This document shows, piece by piece, positions 37,325-49,313 of a stretch of DNA of 64,000 nt. Position 1 is the first letter of the stretch; each line of letters starts with the position of its first letter. Both the position numbers and the translations under genes were made by a program. Under the pieces are notes generated by a model. The model did not search any database. It saw only the letters and a list, made by a program, of their open reading frames with translations, and was not told the origin of the DNA. Source of the stretch: Nocardioides sp. S5 (lineage in GTDB: Bacteria; Actinomycetota; Actinomycetes; Propionibacteriales; Nocardioidaceae); the NCBI RefSeq assembly GCF_017310035.1, contig NZ_CP022296.1:2790001-2854000 (forward strand). The letters run 5' to 3'.

Positions 37325-38328
37325 GAAAGCCTCACCCTCGGGTCGAGCACGCTGTAGATGATGTCCACGAGCAGGTTGGAGATGATCAGCACGACGGCGC
37401 TGAAGAGCGCCGTCGCCATGACGACCGGCAGGTCCCTGTTCTGCACGGCCTGCAGGCTCCACCAGCCGATGCCCTGGATCTCGAAGATCCGCTCGGTGAA
37501 GATCGTGCCGGCGAGCAGGGTGCCGAAGTCGATGCCGAAGATGGTGACGACCGGCACCAGCGCCGCGCGGAGCCCGTGCTTGTAGACGATCGTGCGCGTC
37601 GGCAGTCCCTTGGACTTGGCGGTGCGGATGTAGTCCTCGCTGAGCGCCTCGACCATCGCGCCACGGGTGAAACGGGTGTACTGCGTGCAGCCGAAGATGC
37701 CGAGCGCGATCCAGGCCAGGAACAGGCCGCTGAACCACGCCCACGGGCCTTCGGTGATCGGCGAGAAGTAGCCGGTGTTGCTGAAGAACGGGATCTCGAA
37801 GGTGATCGTGAGGTAGAGCCAGGTCAGCAGCGCGAAGAGGTAGTAGGGGATCGAGCTGATGAACAGGAAGCTCGAGACCAGGGCCTTGTCGGCCAGCGTC
37901 CCGCGGCGTCGCGCAGCGGCCACGCCGATGGGGATGCCGAAGAGGAGGTAGAGGAAGGCGCCACCGATGGCCACGGAGAAGGTCGCCGGGATGCGATCGA
38001 CCAGCGCTTCCTTCACGGGCTGCTTGGTGACGAAGCTCAGGCCCAGGCAGGGCGCGGTGCACTCGTACTCGTTGGAGGCGACGGTGATCGTGCGACCGAC
38101 GAAGACGCCCTTGACGAACTTGCCGTACTCCTCGTAGACGGGGTTGTCGTAGCCGAGGGTGCGCTCGTAGATCTCGATGCGGTCGCCGCACCGGTTGCTG
38201 GTCTCTCGGTCGCAGACCGTCTGGGCGGGACTTGAAGGGCCGTACCAGAACAACAGGAAGATCGCCATCGAGACCAAGGCCACGACGAGGACTCCCGAGA
38301 TCAGCCGCTTCACGACATACGCGAACAT
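37321..38328 (-). CDS. oppB: Peptide ABC transporter permease OppB/DppB
   Basis: 335-residue inner-membrane permease with six predicted helices; N-terminal MFAYVVKRLISGVLVVALVS and the EAA loop EALSEDYIRTAKSKGLPTRTIVYKHGLR that contacts the ATPases. A periplasmic insert between TM1 and TM2 holds two Cys pairs (CDRETSNRC, CTAPC). It pairs with OppC at 40368-41402. The stop overlaps the oppD start. Confidence 0.94.
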
Positions 38329-38405
38329 CGCAGATCACTCTCCGGGGATGGTGGATGAGTCGGACCCACCGAGGCAGGACAGCCTACTCGGGTCCGGGCT
38401 GGCGA

Positions 38406-38435
38406 GTGGGGGCTCCCGGGTTCGGGAGCCCCCAC
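38406..38435 (-). terminator. 12-bp stem hairpin between oppA and oppB
   Basis: Perfect arms GTGGGGGCTCCC/GGGAGCCCCCAC with a 6-nt loop, 75 nt after the oppA stop. With the neighbouring hairpin it probably partially terminates or stabilises the oppA message. Confidence 0.55.
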
Positions 38436-38464
38436 CCGTCAGTGGTTGCTACTTGTTGCTACGT

Positions 38465-38505
38465 GGTGCTCCGCGCACCGGGTCCGTGACCCGGCAAGGA
38501 GCACC
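38465..38505 (-). terminator. Compound hairpin just after oppA
   Basis: Outer arms GGTGCTCC/GGAGCACC enclose an inner stem CCGGGTC-CGT-GACCCGG. It begins 5 nt beyond the oppA stop. Confidence 0.5.
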
Positions 38506-38509
38506 AGGA

Positions 38510-40288
38510 TCACTGCATGACGTACAGGTCCTTGTAGTTCGGCGCACCGATCGAGCCATCGCCCGTCGGGTTGCCGATCTTGGTGCCGAAGACGAACAGG
38601 TCGTTGCGGAACGCGGTCGGGATGATCGGGAAGTACTCCGTCATGATCTTCTCGTCCAGGTCGCCCCAGGCAGCAGCCTGGTCCTCGAGCGGGAGGGTGG
38701 CGATGTTGTCCATCTCGTCGTTGATCGCAGGCTCGTCGAAGAAGGCGGTGTTGTAGACAGCGCCACCCTTCAGCAGCGGAGGCAGCATGGTCGAACCGGC
38801 AGGCCAGTCCGAGCACCAGTTGACGCCACGGAGGTTGAGCTGCTTGTTGACCTTGTTGTCGGGGTCGAGCCAGATGTTGTACGGCGACTCCTGGACCGGG
38901 ATGGCCTTGACGGAGAAGCCACCGGCCTCGAAGCCCTTGGTGATCTGGTCCTGGGCGTCCTTGGCCAGCGGGTCGACCTCGTAGTAGACCATGGTGATCT
39001 CGTAGGGCTTGTCACCGTAGCCGGCCTCGGCCAGGAGCTCCTTGGACTTCTCGGGGTCGTACTTGATCTGCTCCCCGTCGACCTGGAACTCCTTCTTGCC
39101 CGCCATGCCGGGGGGCATGATCGAGTTGGCGTAGTCACGGGTCACACCCGGAACCTCACCGCCCGAGATCCACACGTCCTCGTAGGGGTAGGCGTAGGCG
39201 AGGGCCTTGCGGACCTCGATCTCGGGGATCTTCGTGTAGTCAGGCGTCAGCGTGGAGACACACTGCGACGTCTGCTGCACGAGGCGCTCGCCGAGCTGCG
39301 AGTTGGCGTCGTTGTAGTTGCCCGAACCGAGCGAGGTCGCGACGGCGGTCTGGCTGTCGGAGTTGTCCGAGAGCATGATCTCGTCGACCTTGGCCTGGTC
39401 CTGGTTGAACTTGAAGACCCACTCGTCGGCGTACTGGTGACGGGCCGGGTCGGAGTCAGCCGACCACTGCTCGTTCTTCACCAGGCGCAGCTCCTCGTTG
39501 GGCTTGTAGCCACCGGGAGCGATCTTGTAGGGGCCGTTGGCCAGCGGCTGGTTGCCGTAGTTCGGCGGCTTGGAGGCGTTGCCGAGCGGAGCCGGGCCCA
39601 TCGCCATGAAGGAGCCCCAGTAGTCCATGTCCGGGAAGGGCGTCTCCATCGCGATGGTGACGTCCTGGCCCTCGACGGTGATGCCGTCGTAGTTCTCGCA
39701 GTTGGGGTCCTTGCCGGTGTAGGGACCCTCGTAGTCAGCGGCGCCGGCGAAGTACGTCTTGGAGTACTCGGTGCCGGGACCCGACGGGAACGCCTCGGAG
39801 TCGAGCGAGCGGCAGATGCCGAACGCAACCTCTTCGGCGGTGACGGGCTTGCCGTCCTCCCACGTGGCGTCCTCACGGATCGTGAAGGTCCACTCGGTGA
39901 AGTCCTCGTTCGGCGTGCCCAGGTCGGTGGCGAGGTCGGGAACCAGGACGGGCTGGCCGTTCTCGTCACGCGAGTACTGGGTCAGCGAACGGCTCGTGAG
40001 CGCCTGCTGGATGGAGTTGCCCGTGACGGACCAACCACCGGTGGGGTCGAGCGAGTCGGGGCCCGGGTCGCCGGGGAGGTACACCGTGATGGTGCCACCG
40101 GCGGATGCGCCGTCGACCTCGGGAGCGGGGCCCTGACGAGTCTCGTCCTTGGTCCCTCCCTCCTGTGCGCCGATCTCTCTGTCCGTGCCTCCGTCGCCTT
40201 CACCGTTCTCCGACGACCCGCCGCCACAGGCAGCGAGGGTCAGAAGAGCGGCGCCAGCGACGAGCGCGAGCGGCTTGTTCCGCTTCAT
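38510..40288 (-). CDS. oppA: Peptide ABC transporter substrate-binding lipoprotein OppA/DppA
   Basis: 592-residue extracytoplasmic binding protein. Lipobox in ALLTLAACGGGSS (Cys about 21), an acidic Gly-rich linker, then the family 5 SBP domain (TITVYLPGDPGPDSLDPTGG, EWTFTIREDATWEDGKPVTAEEVAFGICRSLD). Its gene lies between oppC and oppB, and it is followed by two hairpins consistent with higher expression than the permeases. SD AAAGGAAAGG. Closely related to the orphan SBP at 31731-33503. Confidence 0.93.
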   Translation of the reverse strand: MKRNKPLALVAGAALLTLAACGGGSSENGEGDGGTDREIGAQEGGTKDETRQGPAPEVDGASAGGTITVYLPGDPGPDSLDPTGGWSVTGNSIQQALTSRSLTQYSRDENGQPVLVPDLATDLGTPNEDFTEWTFTIREDATWEDGKPVTAEEVAFGICRSLDSEAFPSGPGTEYSKTYFAGAADYEGPYTGKDPNCENYDGITVEGQDVTIAMETPFPDMDYWGSFMAMGPAPLGNASKPPNYGNQPLANGPYKIAPGGYKPNEELRLVKNEQWSADSDPARHQYADEWVFKFNQDQAKVDEIMLSDNSDSQTAVATSLGSGNYNDANSQLGERLVQQTSQCVSTLTPDYTKIPEIEVRKALAYAYPYEDVWISGGEVPGVTRDYANSIMPPGMAGKKEFQVDGEQIKYDPEKSKELLAEAGYGDKPYEITMVYYEVDPLAKDAQDQITKGFEAGGFSVKAIPVQESPYNIWLDPDNKVNKQLNLRGVNWCSDWPAGSTMLPPLLKGGAVYNTAFFDEPAINDEMDNIATLPLEDQAAAWGDLDEKIMTEYFPIIPTAFRNDLFVFGTKIGNPTGDGSIGAPNYKDLYVMQ

Positions 40289-40367
40289 GCTGTCCAGCCT
40301 TTCCTTTTTGTTCTCACCGAGGACGGCGTCTCCGGCGACGTGCTGTGCGACCTTGACCGAGAAGTGC

Positions 40368-41402
40368 TCAGCGTCGGGTCTTGGGGTCCAGGGCGTCGCG
40401 GATCGCGTCGCCCAAGAGGTTGAGGGAGAGCACCAGGGCGACGACGCCGATCATCGGCTGCCACAGGTACTGGGGGTAGTCGCGGAAGTAGACCGGGGTC
40501 GCCGCGTCGAGGATCATCTGGCCCCACGACACGCCGTCGGTCACGCCGATGCCGAGGAAGGCCAGGCCGGCCTCGAGGGCGACGAACGCGGGGAGCATCA
40601 GCGAGACGCTGATGATGATGGGCGCCGCCAGGTTGGGCAGCAGCTCCTTGAAGAGGATGCGCGAGGTCGGCATGCCCATCACGCGGGCCGCCTGGACGAA
40701 CTCGCGCTCACGCAGCGAGAGCACCTCGCCGCGGATGAGTCGTGCGGTGCCCATCCAGCCGAAGACCGACAGCACCACCACGAGGCTGAACTTCTGGATC
40801 GTCGCGTAGTTGTCGGCCGTGTTGAAGCGCTCGTTGAGGATCGGCGCCAGCGTCAGCGCGGCGAGCAGGAACGGGATGGTGAGGAACATGTCGATGAAGA
40901 ACGACAGGACCTTGTCCACCTTGCCGCCGAGGAAGCCGCTGAGCAGACCGACGACGACGCCCACGATCGAGGCGATGATCGCCGCGGTGGTCGCGATGAG
41001 GAGCGAGACGCGGCAGCCGTAGAGCCAGTAGGCCATGTTGTCCTGGCCGGTGCGCGGCGCCACGCCCATCGGGTGGTCCCACGTGAAGGGACCGGACGGC
41101 GGGCCCATCTCCGGCTTCGGCAGGTTGTTGTTGAGACCGTCGACGCGCTCGCTGGCCAGCGGCGTGTCGAGGCTGACCCCGAAGAGGTTGCTGATCGTGC
41201 CGGCGAAGACGGCGCAGATGATGAAGAACAGCACCACCAGCGCGCAGACCACGGCGACCTTGTCGCGGGCCAGACGACCCAGCGCGATCCGCAGCGGTGA
41301 CTTGCCGGAGATCTCCTTCGCCTGCTGGCTGTTGGGATCCTGCGGCGCCGGCTCGTTGCTCAACGAGCCCAGCGTCTCCGGCCCTGCGGTGTCTGCCGAC
41401 AT
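40368..41402 (-). CDS. oppC: Peptide ABC transporter permease OppC/DppC
   Basis: 344-residue permease: an N-terminal cytoplasmic tail, OppC_N TM helix (VAVVCALVVLFFIICAVFAG), a periplasmic loop, then five further helices. EAA loop EVLSLREREFVQAARVMGMPTSRILFKELLPN is clear. First gene of the operon oppC-oppA-oppB-oppD-oppF, with a 316-bp upstream region containing a short inverted repeat and a terminator for aspS. Confidence 0.93.
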   Translation of the reverse strand: MSADTAGPETLGSLSNEPAPQDPNSQQAKEISGKSPLRIALGRLARDKVAVVCALVVLFFIICAVFAGTISNLFGVSLDTPLASERVDGLNNNLPKPEMGPPSGPFTWDHPMGVAPRTGQDNMAYWLYGCRVSLLIATTAAIIASIVGVVVGLLSGFLGGKVDKVLSFFIDMFLTIPFLLAALTLAPILNERFNTADNYATIQKFSLVVVLSVFGWMGTARLIRGEVLSLREREFVQAARVMGMPTSRILFKELLPNLAAPIIISVSLMLPAFVALEAGLAFLGIGVTDGVSWGQMILDAATPVYFRDYPQYLWQPMIGVVALVLSLNLLGDAIRDALDPKTRR

Positions 41403-41512
41403 GCTCTCCCCATCTGGTTCGGGACCTGTCCCGGCGCGCTCCGGGGGTCCCCCGGGTCCTGCGCCGAAACGGGACTCTATGTGACCCGCACCGCATGGAC
41501 GATCACCGACGG

Positions 41513-41528
41513 GTAACGATCCAGTTAC
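41513..41528. promoter_or_regulatory. Inverted repeat, possible opp operator
   Basis: GTAAC-GATCCA-GTTAC, 5-bp arms 6 nt apart, about 111 bp upstream of the oppC start and upstream of the TAGAGT hexamer. Spacing fits a dimeric repressor or activator site. The regulator is unknown. Confidence 0.35.
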
Positions 41529-41643
41529 GACGCGTTCACCCCCGTCGCGCGGTGAAACCTGCGCCGGTGGGGCGCGTGCACGGAAATTCCTGTCACGGAC
41601 GCCCGCCGCGACGCCCTTCCTTGTGGCATTCGTGCCCGTACGC

Positions 41644-41691
41644 CGACGGCGCCCGCGCCGACCGCGGTGGCGGTCGGCGCGGGCGCCGTCG
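41644..41691 (-). terminator. Strong 22-bp stem terminator after aspS
   Basis: A perfect 22-bp GC-rich inverted repeat (41644-41665 with 41670-41691) with a GGTG loop, 28 nt beyond the aspS stop. There is no U-run, which is common among actinobacterial terminators. Confidence 0.75.
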
Positions 41692-41718
41692 AGGTGGCTG
41701 GTGCGAGGGGCGTGGCGG

Positions 41719-43526
<1,808 letters not shown>

Positions 43527-43530
<4 letters not shown>

Positions 43531-44882
43531 TTGGGGGTCTCCTCGGTGTTGATGGTCGGCCGGAGGTCTGCCTCCGGCGGGGCCCAGGTGGCGGGGTCGG
43601 CGTCGACCTGCTCACCGGAGCGGATGTCCTTGACCTGGTGGCTCTGCTGACCTGTGTCGGCGTCGGCCCGGACGAACCAGACGAAGGGGATGCCGCGCCG
43701 CTCGGCGAAGCGGATCTGCTTGCCGAACTTCGCCGGCTCCGGGGCGACCTCGCAGGCGATGTCGCGGGCGCGCAGCGCGGCGGCCACCGCGGTGCTGGCG
43801 GACCGCTCGTCCTCGGTGTTGAGCGCGACGAGCACGGCGCTCGGCACCGGGCGGCTGCCGGACAGCACGCCGTCGGTGAGGAGCGGGATGAGCGTGCGTG
43901 AGACGCCGAAGGAGACGCCGACGCCGGGATAGGTCGTACGCCCGTCGCTGGCGAGCGCGTCGTAGCGCCCTCCCCCGCCGACGGACTTGAGGCGCTCGTA
44001 GCCCTCCATGAAGATCTCGACGACGGTGCCGGTGTAGTAGTCCAGGCCGCGCGCGATGCGCAGGTTGGCCTCCACGCCCACCCGGTCGCCGGCCACGGCA
44101 CGGCAGCCCTCGACCACGGCGGCGAGCTCGTCGAGGCCCTGGTCGAGCAGGTCGTCGCTGACCCCCAGCGCGCGGACCTGCTCGACGAACGAGGTGTCCT
44201 GCACGCGGATCGTGGCCAGCTCCAGGCACCGCTGCGCCTGCTCGGGCGTGGTGCCGACGCGCTCGACGAGCAACCTGGCGACCTCGTCCTCGGGCAGCTT
44301 GTCGAGCTTGTCGATGACGCGGATGGCCTCGGTGACGTCGTCGATGCCCAGGCCGCGGTAGAAGCCCTGGATGAGCTTGCGGTTGTTGAACTGGAACGAC
44401 ACGCGCGGGATCGGCAGCCGGCCGAGCGCGTCGACCATCACCGACATCACCTCGACGTCGTGGTGGAAGGGCAGCTCGTCGCGCCCGACGATGTCGACGT
44501 CGGCCTGGGTGAACTGCCGGTAGCGGCCCTCCTGGGGGCGCTCGCCGCGCCAGGCCGGCTGGACCTGGAAGCGGCGGAACGGGAACTGGAGGTGCCCGGC
44601 GTGCTCGAGGACGTAGCGCGCGAAGGGGACGGTGAGGTCGAAGTGGAGGCCGAGGTCGGCCTTCGCGTCGGGCTCGGCCGCGAGGCGCTGGAGGACGTAG
44701 ATCTCCTTGTCGACCTCCCCGCCCTTGGCCAGCCGCTCGATCGGCTCGACGACCCGCGTCTCGATGTTGGCGAAGCCGTGCAGCTCGAAGGTGCGCGAGA
44801 CCGACGCGATGACCTCGCGCTCGACGGCGCGCTGCGCAGGCAGCAGCTCGGGGAACCCGCTCAGCGGGCTGATCTTGCTCAT
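43527..44882 (-). CDS. hisS: Histidyl-tRNA synthetase
   Basis: 451-residue class II synthetase. Motif 2 [30 protein letters not shown], histidine-specific His[18 protein letters not shown] and His[12 protein letters not shown], then a C-terminal anticodon domain. ATG at 44882 shares a base with the stop of the upstream metallohydrolase gene (TGATG), forming a tightly coupled three-gene unit with aspS. Confidence 0.97.
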
Positions 44883-45565
44883 CAGAGGTCCTGGCGGAGG
44901 TCTTGGAGGAAGGGATTGGTGGCGCGCTCGCGCCCGATCGAGGTCTGCTCGCCGTGGCCGGGCAGCACCACGATGTCGTCGGCCAGCGGCAGCACCTTGT
45001 CGGTGAGGCTGCGCAGCATCGTGGCGTGGTCGCCGCCGGGCAGGTCGGTGCGGCCGATGGAGCCGGCGAACAGCAGGTCGCCGGAGAACATGACCTCGGA
45101 GACGTCCTGCTGGGCGTACGGCGAGCGGAAGGTCACCGAGCCCTCGGTGTGGCCCGGCGTGTGGTCGACGACGAACCGCATGCCGGCCAGCTCGAGCTCG
45201 GCGAGGTCCGCCAGCTCGCGTACGTCGTCGGGCTCGGCCCACGAGTAGTCGCCACCGAGCAGCATCTGCGTGGTCTCGCGGCTCATCCCCGCCATCGGGT
45301 CGCTGAGCAGGTGCCGGTCGGCCGGGTGGATCCAGGCGGTGGCGTCGTAGGTGCCGGCGACGGGCGCGACGCACCACATGTGGTCGACGTGGCCGTGCGT
45401 GACGAGCACGCTGACGGGCTTGAGCCTGTGCTCGCGCACCACCTGGGCGACACCCTCGGCGGCGTCCTTGCCGGGGTCGATCACGACGCACTCGGACCCG
45501 GGACCCGTCGCCACGACGTAGCAGTTGGTCCCCCAGGGCCCGGCGGGGAAGCCGGCGATGAACAC
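44882..45565 (-). CDS. MBL-fold metallohydrolase (glyoxalase II-like)
   Basis: 227-residue binuclear-metal hydrolase. Full ligand set: THGHVDHMW (motif 2), HTPGHTEGSVTF, FSGDLLFAGSIGRTDLPGG and LPGHGEQTSIGRE. The closest group is glyoxalase II/YcbL-like thioesterases. Adjacent to hisS in many actinobacteria; role unclear. GTG at 45565, moderate AAGGAC upstream. Not a beta-lactamase: the active-site loop pattern differs and there is no export signal. Confidence 0.9.
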   Translation of the reverse strand: MFIAGFPAGPWGTNCYVVATGPGSECVVIDPGKDAAEGVAQVVREHRLKPVSVLVTHGHVDHMWCVAPVAGTYDATAWIHPADRHLLSDPMAGMSRETTQMLLGGDYSWAEPDDVRELADLAELELAGMRFVVDHTPGHTEGSVTFRSPYAQQDVSEVMFSGDLLFAGSIGRTDLPGGDHATMLRSLTDKVLPLADDIVVLPGHGEQTSIGRERATNPFLQDLRQDL

Positions 45566-45663
45566 GGGCGTCAGTCCTTGCTTGTCTCGCGTGTCGGTGG
45601 TCGGCGGGCGTGGTCGTGCCCGCCTCGGGTGGGAAGCCTACCGAGGGCGCTGCGGGCCATGAC

Positions 45664-45669
45664 TACGAT
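45664..45669 (+). promoter_or_regulatory. -10 box, DUF349 gene
   Basis: TACGAT, 8 nt before the ATG. Confidence 0.4.
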
Positions 45670-45677
45670 GGGCGACC

Positions 45678-46955
45678 ATGAGCGCCGACAAGCAGTCCCG
45701 AGACGATTCGGCCCCCGCTGAGATGCCTTGGGGTCGGGTGGCCGAGGACGGCACCGTCTATGTCCGCACCGCCGACGGGGAGCGTTCCGTCGGCTCCTAC
45801 GAGGCCGGCACGCCCGAGGAAGCACTGGAGTTCTTCACCAAGCGCTTCGACGAGCTCGAGGGCAAGGTCCACCTCCTCGAGCAGCGGGTCGCGTCGGGCC
45901 GGCTGGCCCCCGAGGAGGCTGCGTCGTCGGTGAAGTCGCTGCGCGAGCAGGTCGTCGACGCCCACGCGGTAGGCGACCTCGTCTCCCTCGCCGCGCGGCT
46001 CGACGCGCTCGGCCCGGTCATCGCCGTGCAGCGCGCCGCCCGCAAGGAGGAGCGCGCGCAGAAGGCCGCGGAGTCGAAGGCCGAGAAGGAGAAGCTGGTC
46101 GCGGAGGCCGAGAAGCTCGCCGCCGGCACCGACTGGCGCAACGGCGCCAACCGCCTGCGCGACCTGCTCGCGACGTGGAAGGAGCTCCCCCGCCTCGACC
46201 GCGCCACCGACGACGCGCTGTGGCGTCGCTTCTCCACCGCCCGCACGACCTACACCCGCCACCGCAAGGCGCACTTCGCCGAGGAGCACGAGCGCCGCGA
46301 CTCCGCGCGGGTCGTCAAGGAGCGGCTGGTCAAGGAGGCCGAGGCCCTGTCGGGCTCGACCGAGTGGGGCCCCACGGCCGGCAAGTACCGCGACCTGATG
46401 CGCGAGTGGAAGGCCGCCGGGCCTGCCCCCCGCGAGGTCGACGACCAGCTCTGGCAGCGCTTCCGCGGTGCGCAGGACACGTTCTTCGGTGCCCGCGACG
46501 CGACCAATGCCGCGCTCGACGAGGAGTTCGCCGCGAACGCCGTGGTCAAGGAGGAGATCCTGGCCGAGGCCGAGAAGCTCGTCCCGCTGGTGCAGTCGAA
46601 GGGGGCCGACCTCGAGGCCACCAAGAAGGCCTTCCGCGACCTCGCGGACCGCTGGGACGCCGCGGGCAAGGTGCCCCGCGACCGGATGAAGGACCTCGAG
46701 GGCCGCATGCGCAAGGTCGAGCAGGCCATCCGCGCGGTCGAGGACGAGCAGTGGAGCCGCAGCGACCCCGAGAAGTCCGCGCGTGCCGACGACATGATCG
46801 GCAAGCTCGAGGCGGGCATCGCGGACACGCAGGCCAAGCTGGACAAGGCCACCGCTGCCGGTGACACCAAGCGCGCCAAGGACCTCGAGTCCGAGCTCGC
46901 CAACAAGCAGGCGTTCCTCGACATGGCGCGCAAGGCGGCCGCCGACTTCGGCTGA
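45678..46955 (+). CDS. DUF349 protein
   Basis: 425-residue mostly helical, highly charged cytosolic protein with three DUF349 repeats (centred near residues 150-215, 225-290 and 300-370; each ends in a WKxxxRxxRxxDDxLWxRF-like stretch) and a C-terminal coiled coil (AGIADTQAKLDKATAAGDTKRAKDLESELA). The family is widespread in actinobacteria and has no settled function. Single gene transcribed opposite to both neighbours; convergent with rel (16 bp). Confidence 0.88.
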   Translation: MSADKQSRDDSAPAEMPWGRVAEDGTVYVRTADGERSVGSYEAGTPEEALEFFTKRFDELEGKVHLLEQRVASGRLAPEEAASSVKSLREQVVDAHAVGDLVSLAARLDALGPVIAVQRAARKEERAQKAAESKAEKEKLVAEAEKLAAGTDWRNGANRLRDLLATWKELPRLDRATDDALWRRFSTARTTYTRHRKAHFAEEHERRDSARVVKERLVKEAEALSGSTEWGPTAGKYRDLMREWKAAGPAPREVDDQLWQRFRGAQDTFFGARDATNAALDEEFAANAVVKEEILAEAEKLVPLVQSKGADLEATKKAFRDLADRWDAAGKVPRDRMKDLEGRMRKVEQAIRAVEDEQWSRSDPEKSARADDMIGKLEAGIADTQAKLDKATAAGDTKRAKDLESELANKQAFLDMARKAAADFG

Positions 46956-46971
46956 GCCGGGCGGCCGACCG

Positions 46972-49254
46972 TCAGGACGTGACGCGGTAGGCGTCGAAGA
47001 CGCCCGGCACGGCGCGTACGGCTCGCAGCACGCCGTCGAGGTGGGCGGCGTCGGCCATCTCGAAGGAGAACCGGCTCTTGGCCACCCGGTCGCGGGTGGT
47101 CGAGAGGGTCGCGCTGAGGATATTCACGTGGGCGTCGGAGAGCGCCATCGTGATGTCGGAGAGCAGGCGAGCCCGGTCGAGCGCCTCGACCTGGATGTTG
47201 ACCAGGAAGGTCGACTGCGACGTCGGCGCCCACTCGACCTCCAGCACCCGCTCGGGCTGGCCGAGCAGGCTCGAGGCGTTGGTGCAGTCGCGGCGGTGCA
47301 CCGAGACTCCCCCGCCCTTGGTCACGAAGCCCAGGATCGGGTCGGGCGGCACCGGGGTGCAGCACTTGGCGAGCTTGACCCAGAGGTCGTCGACGCCGGG
47401 GACGATGACGCCGGAGTCGGTCGGGGCGCGCTTGGCGCGCGAGCGGCCGGTGATCGTGACGGCCTCGGACATGTCCTCGGCCGCGCCGTCGTCGCCACCG
47501 TGCAGGTCGATGACGCGGCGCACGACGGCCTGGGCGCTGAGGTTGCCCTCGCCGACCGCGGCGTAGAGCGCGGAGACGTCGGCGTGGTGGAAGTGCTCGG
47601 CCACCAGCGCCAGCACGTCGTGGGTCATCAGGCGGGTGAGGGGCAGGCCCTCCTTGCGCATGAGCTTGGCGATCTGGTCCTTGCCGTGCTCGATCGCCTC
47701 CTCGCGCCGCTCCTTGGTGAACCACTGGCGGATCTTGGAGCGGGCGCGCGGTGACTGCACGAAGTTGAGCCAGTCGCGCGACGGGCCGGCCGTCGGGGCC
47801 TTGGAGGTGAAGACCTCGACCACGTCGCCGTTGTCGAGGGTCGACTCCAGCGGCACGAGGCGCCCGTTGACCCGCGAGCCGATCGTGTGGTGGCCGACCT
47901 CGGTGTGGACGGCGTACGCGAAGTCGACGGGGGTGGCGCCCACCGGCAGCGGGATGACGTCGCCGCGCGGGGTGAAGACGTAGACCTGCTGCTGGTTCAT
48001 CTCGAAGCGCAGAGACTCCAGGAACTCGCCCGGGTCCTCGACCTCGCTCTGCCAGTCGAGGAGCTGGCGCAGCCAGGTGAGGTCGTCCTTGTCGCCGAGG
48101 CGGTCGGTGTCGACTCCGGCCTTGGAGTTCTCCTTGTACTTCCAGTGCGCCGCGACGCCGTACTCCGCACGACGGTGCTGGGCGAAGGTGCGGATCTGCA
48201 CCTCGACCGGCTTGCCCTGCGGACCGATCACCGTGGTGTGGAGCGACTGGTACATGTTGAACTTCGGCATCGCGACGTAGTCCTTGAAGCGCCCCAGCAC
48301 CGGGTTCCACCGCGAGTGGATCACGCCGAGCGCGCTGTAGCAGTCGCGGTCCTCCTCGACGAGGATCCGGATGCCGACCAGGTCGTAGATGTCGGAGAAG
48401 TCACGACCCCCGACGATCATCTTCTGGTAGATCGAGTAGTAGTGCTTCGGACGACCGGTGACCTTGGCGGTGATGCGCGAGCCCTTGAGGTCCTCCTCGA
48501 TGTCCTCGACCACCTCGGCGAGGAACTGGTCGCGCGACGGCGCCCGCTCGGCGACCATCCGCACGATCTCGTCGTAGATCTTCGGGTGCAGGGTGGCGAA
48601 GGCGAGGTCCTCGAGCTCCCACTTCAGCGTGTTCATGCCGAGGCGGTGCGCCAGCGGGGCGTAGATGTCGAGGGTCTCGCGCGAGGAGCGCTCCTGCGAG
48701 GCCGCCGGGACGTAGCGGAGCGTCCGCATGTTGTGCAGCCGGTCGGCGAGCTTGATCACCAGCACCCGGATGTCGCGCGACATCGCCACGATCATCTTGC
48801 GGATCGTCTCGGCCTGCGCCGAGGCGCCGTACTGCACCTTGTCGAGCTTGGTGACGCCGTCGACCAGCACGGCGACCTCGTCGCCGAAGTCGGCCCGCAG
48901 CGCCTCCAGGGTGTAGGGCGTGTCCTCGACGGTGTCGTGCAGCAGCGCCGCGACGAGGGTGGGCTCGGTCATGCCGATGTCGGCGAGGATGGTGGTGACC
49001 GCGAGCGGGTGGGTGATGTAGGGGTCACCGCTCTTGCGCATCTGGCCGGTGTGCCACTTGTCGGCGACCGCGTAGGCGCGCTCGAGGAGCGCGAGGTCGG
49101 CCTTCGGGTGGTTGGCGCGCACGGCCCGGAAGAGTGGCTCCAGCACCGGGTTGGACGAGGGCGGCTTCGTGCCGACGCGGGCCAGGCGCGCGCGCATGCT
49201 GCGCGCTGTCAGGGGCGCCTTCGGCTCCTGCGTGGGCACCTGCTCCTCGGCCAT
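46972..49254 (-). CDS. rel: Bifunctional (p)ppGpp synthetase/hydrolase Rel
   Basis: 760-residue stringent-response enzyme. HD hydrolase domain with [22 protein letters not shown], synthetase domain [25 protein letters not shown] with [17 protein letters not shown], then TGS ([33 protein letters not shown]), a conserved-cysteine region ([15 protein letters not shown]) and a C-terminal ACT domain. All residues for both activities appear present, as expected of the single actinobacterial Rel. Its ATG is 6 nt after TAGACT. Confidence 0.97.
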   Translation of the reverse strand: MAEEQVPTQEPKAPLTARSMRARLARVGTKPPSSNPVLEPLFRAVRANHPKADLALLERAYAVADKWHTGQMRKSGDPYITHPLAVTTILADIGMTEPTLVAALLHDTVEDTPYTLEALRADFGDEVAVLVDGVTKLDKVQYGASAQAETIRKMIVAMSRDIRVLVIKLADRLHNMRTLRYVPAASQERSSRETLDIYAPLAHRLGMNTLKWELEDLAFATLHPKIYDEIVRMVAERAPSRDQFLAEVVEDIEEDLKGSRITAKVTGRPKHYYSIYQKMIVGGRDFSDIYDLVGIRILVEEDRDCYSALGVIHSRWNPVLGRFKDYVAMPKFNMYQSLHTTVIGPQGKPVEVQIRTFAQHRRAEYGVAAHWKYKENSKAGVDTDRLGDKDDLTWLRQLLDWQSEVEDPGEFLESLRFEMNQQQVYVFTPRGDVIPLPVGATPVDFAYAVHTEVGHHTIGSRVNGRLVPLESTLDNGDVVEVFTSKAPTAGPSRDWLNFVQSPRARSKIRQWFTKERREEAIEHGKDQIAKLMRKEGLPLTRLMTHDVLALVAEHFHHADVSALYAAVGEGNLSAQAVVRRVIDLHGGDDGAAEDMSEAVTITGRSRAKRAPTDSGVIVPGVDDLWVKLAKCCTPVPPDPILGFVTKGGGVSVHRRDCTNASSLLGQPERVLEVEWAPTSQSTFLVNIQVEALDRARLLSDITMALSDAHVNILSATLSTTRDRVAKSRFSFEMADAAHLDGVLRAVRAVPGVFDAYRVTS

Positions 49255-49260
49255 CGCCCC

Positions 49261-49266
49261 AGTCTA
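49261..49266 (-). promoter_or_regulatory. -10 box, rel
   Basis: TAGACT (minus), 6 nt before the ATG; no SD. Confidence 0.5.
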
Positions 49267-49313
49267 GTGACGGCCGTGGCGCAGTCGTGCGCCGACGACC
49301 CCCGTGACCGTCC

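Larger units (their letters stand above)
41403..41718. other. 316-bp intergenic region between oppC and aspS
   Basis: No gene is supported here. It holds the aspS-side terminator hairpin (41644-41691), the inverted repeat 41513-41528, and a TAGAGT hexamer on the minus strand near 41475-41480 that could be the opp -10 box. Confidence 0.5.

Noticed and set aside
44882..45565. Metallo-beta-lactamase resistance gene
   Set aside because: Cytosolic, no signal peptide; the motifs match glyoxalase II-like hydrolases and the gene is operonic with hisS.
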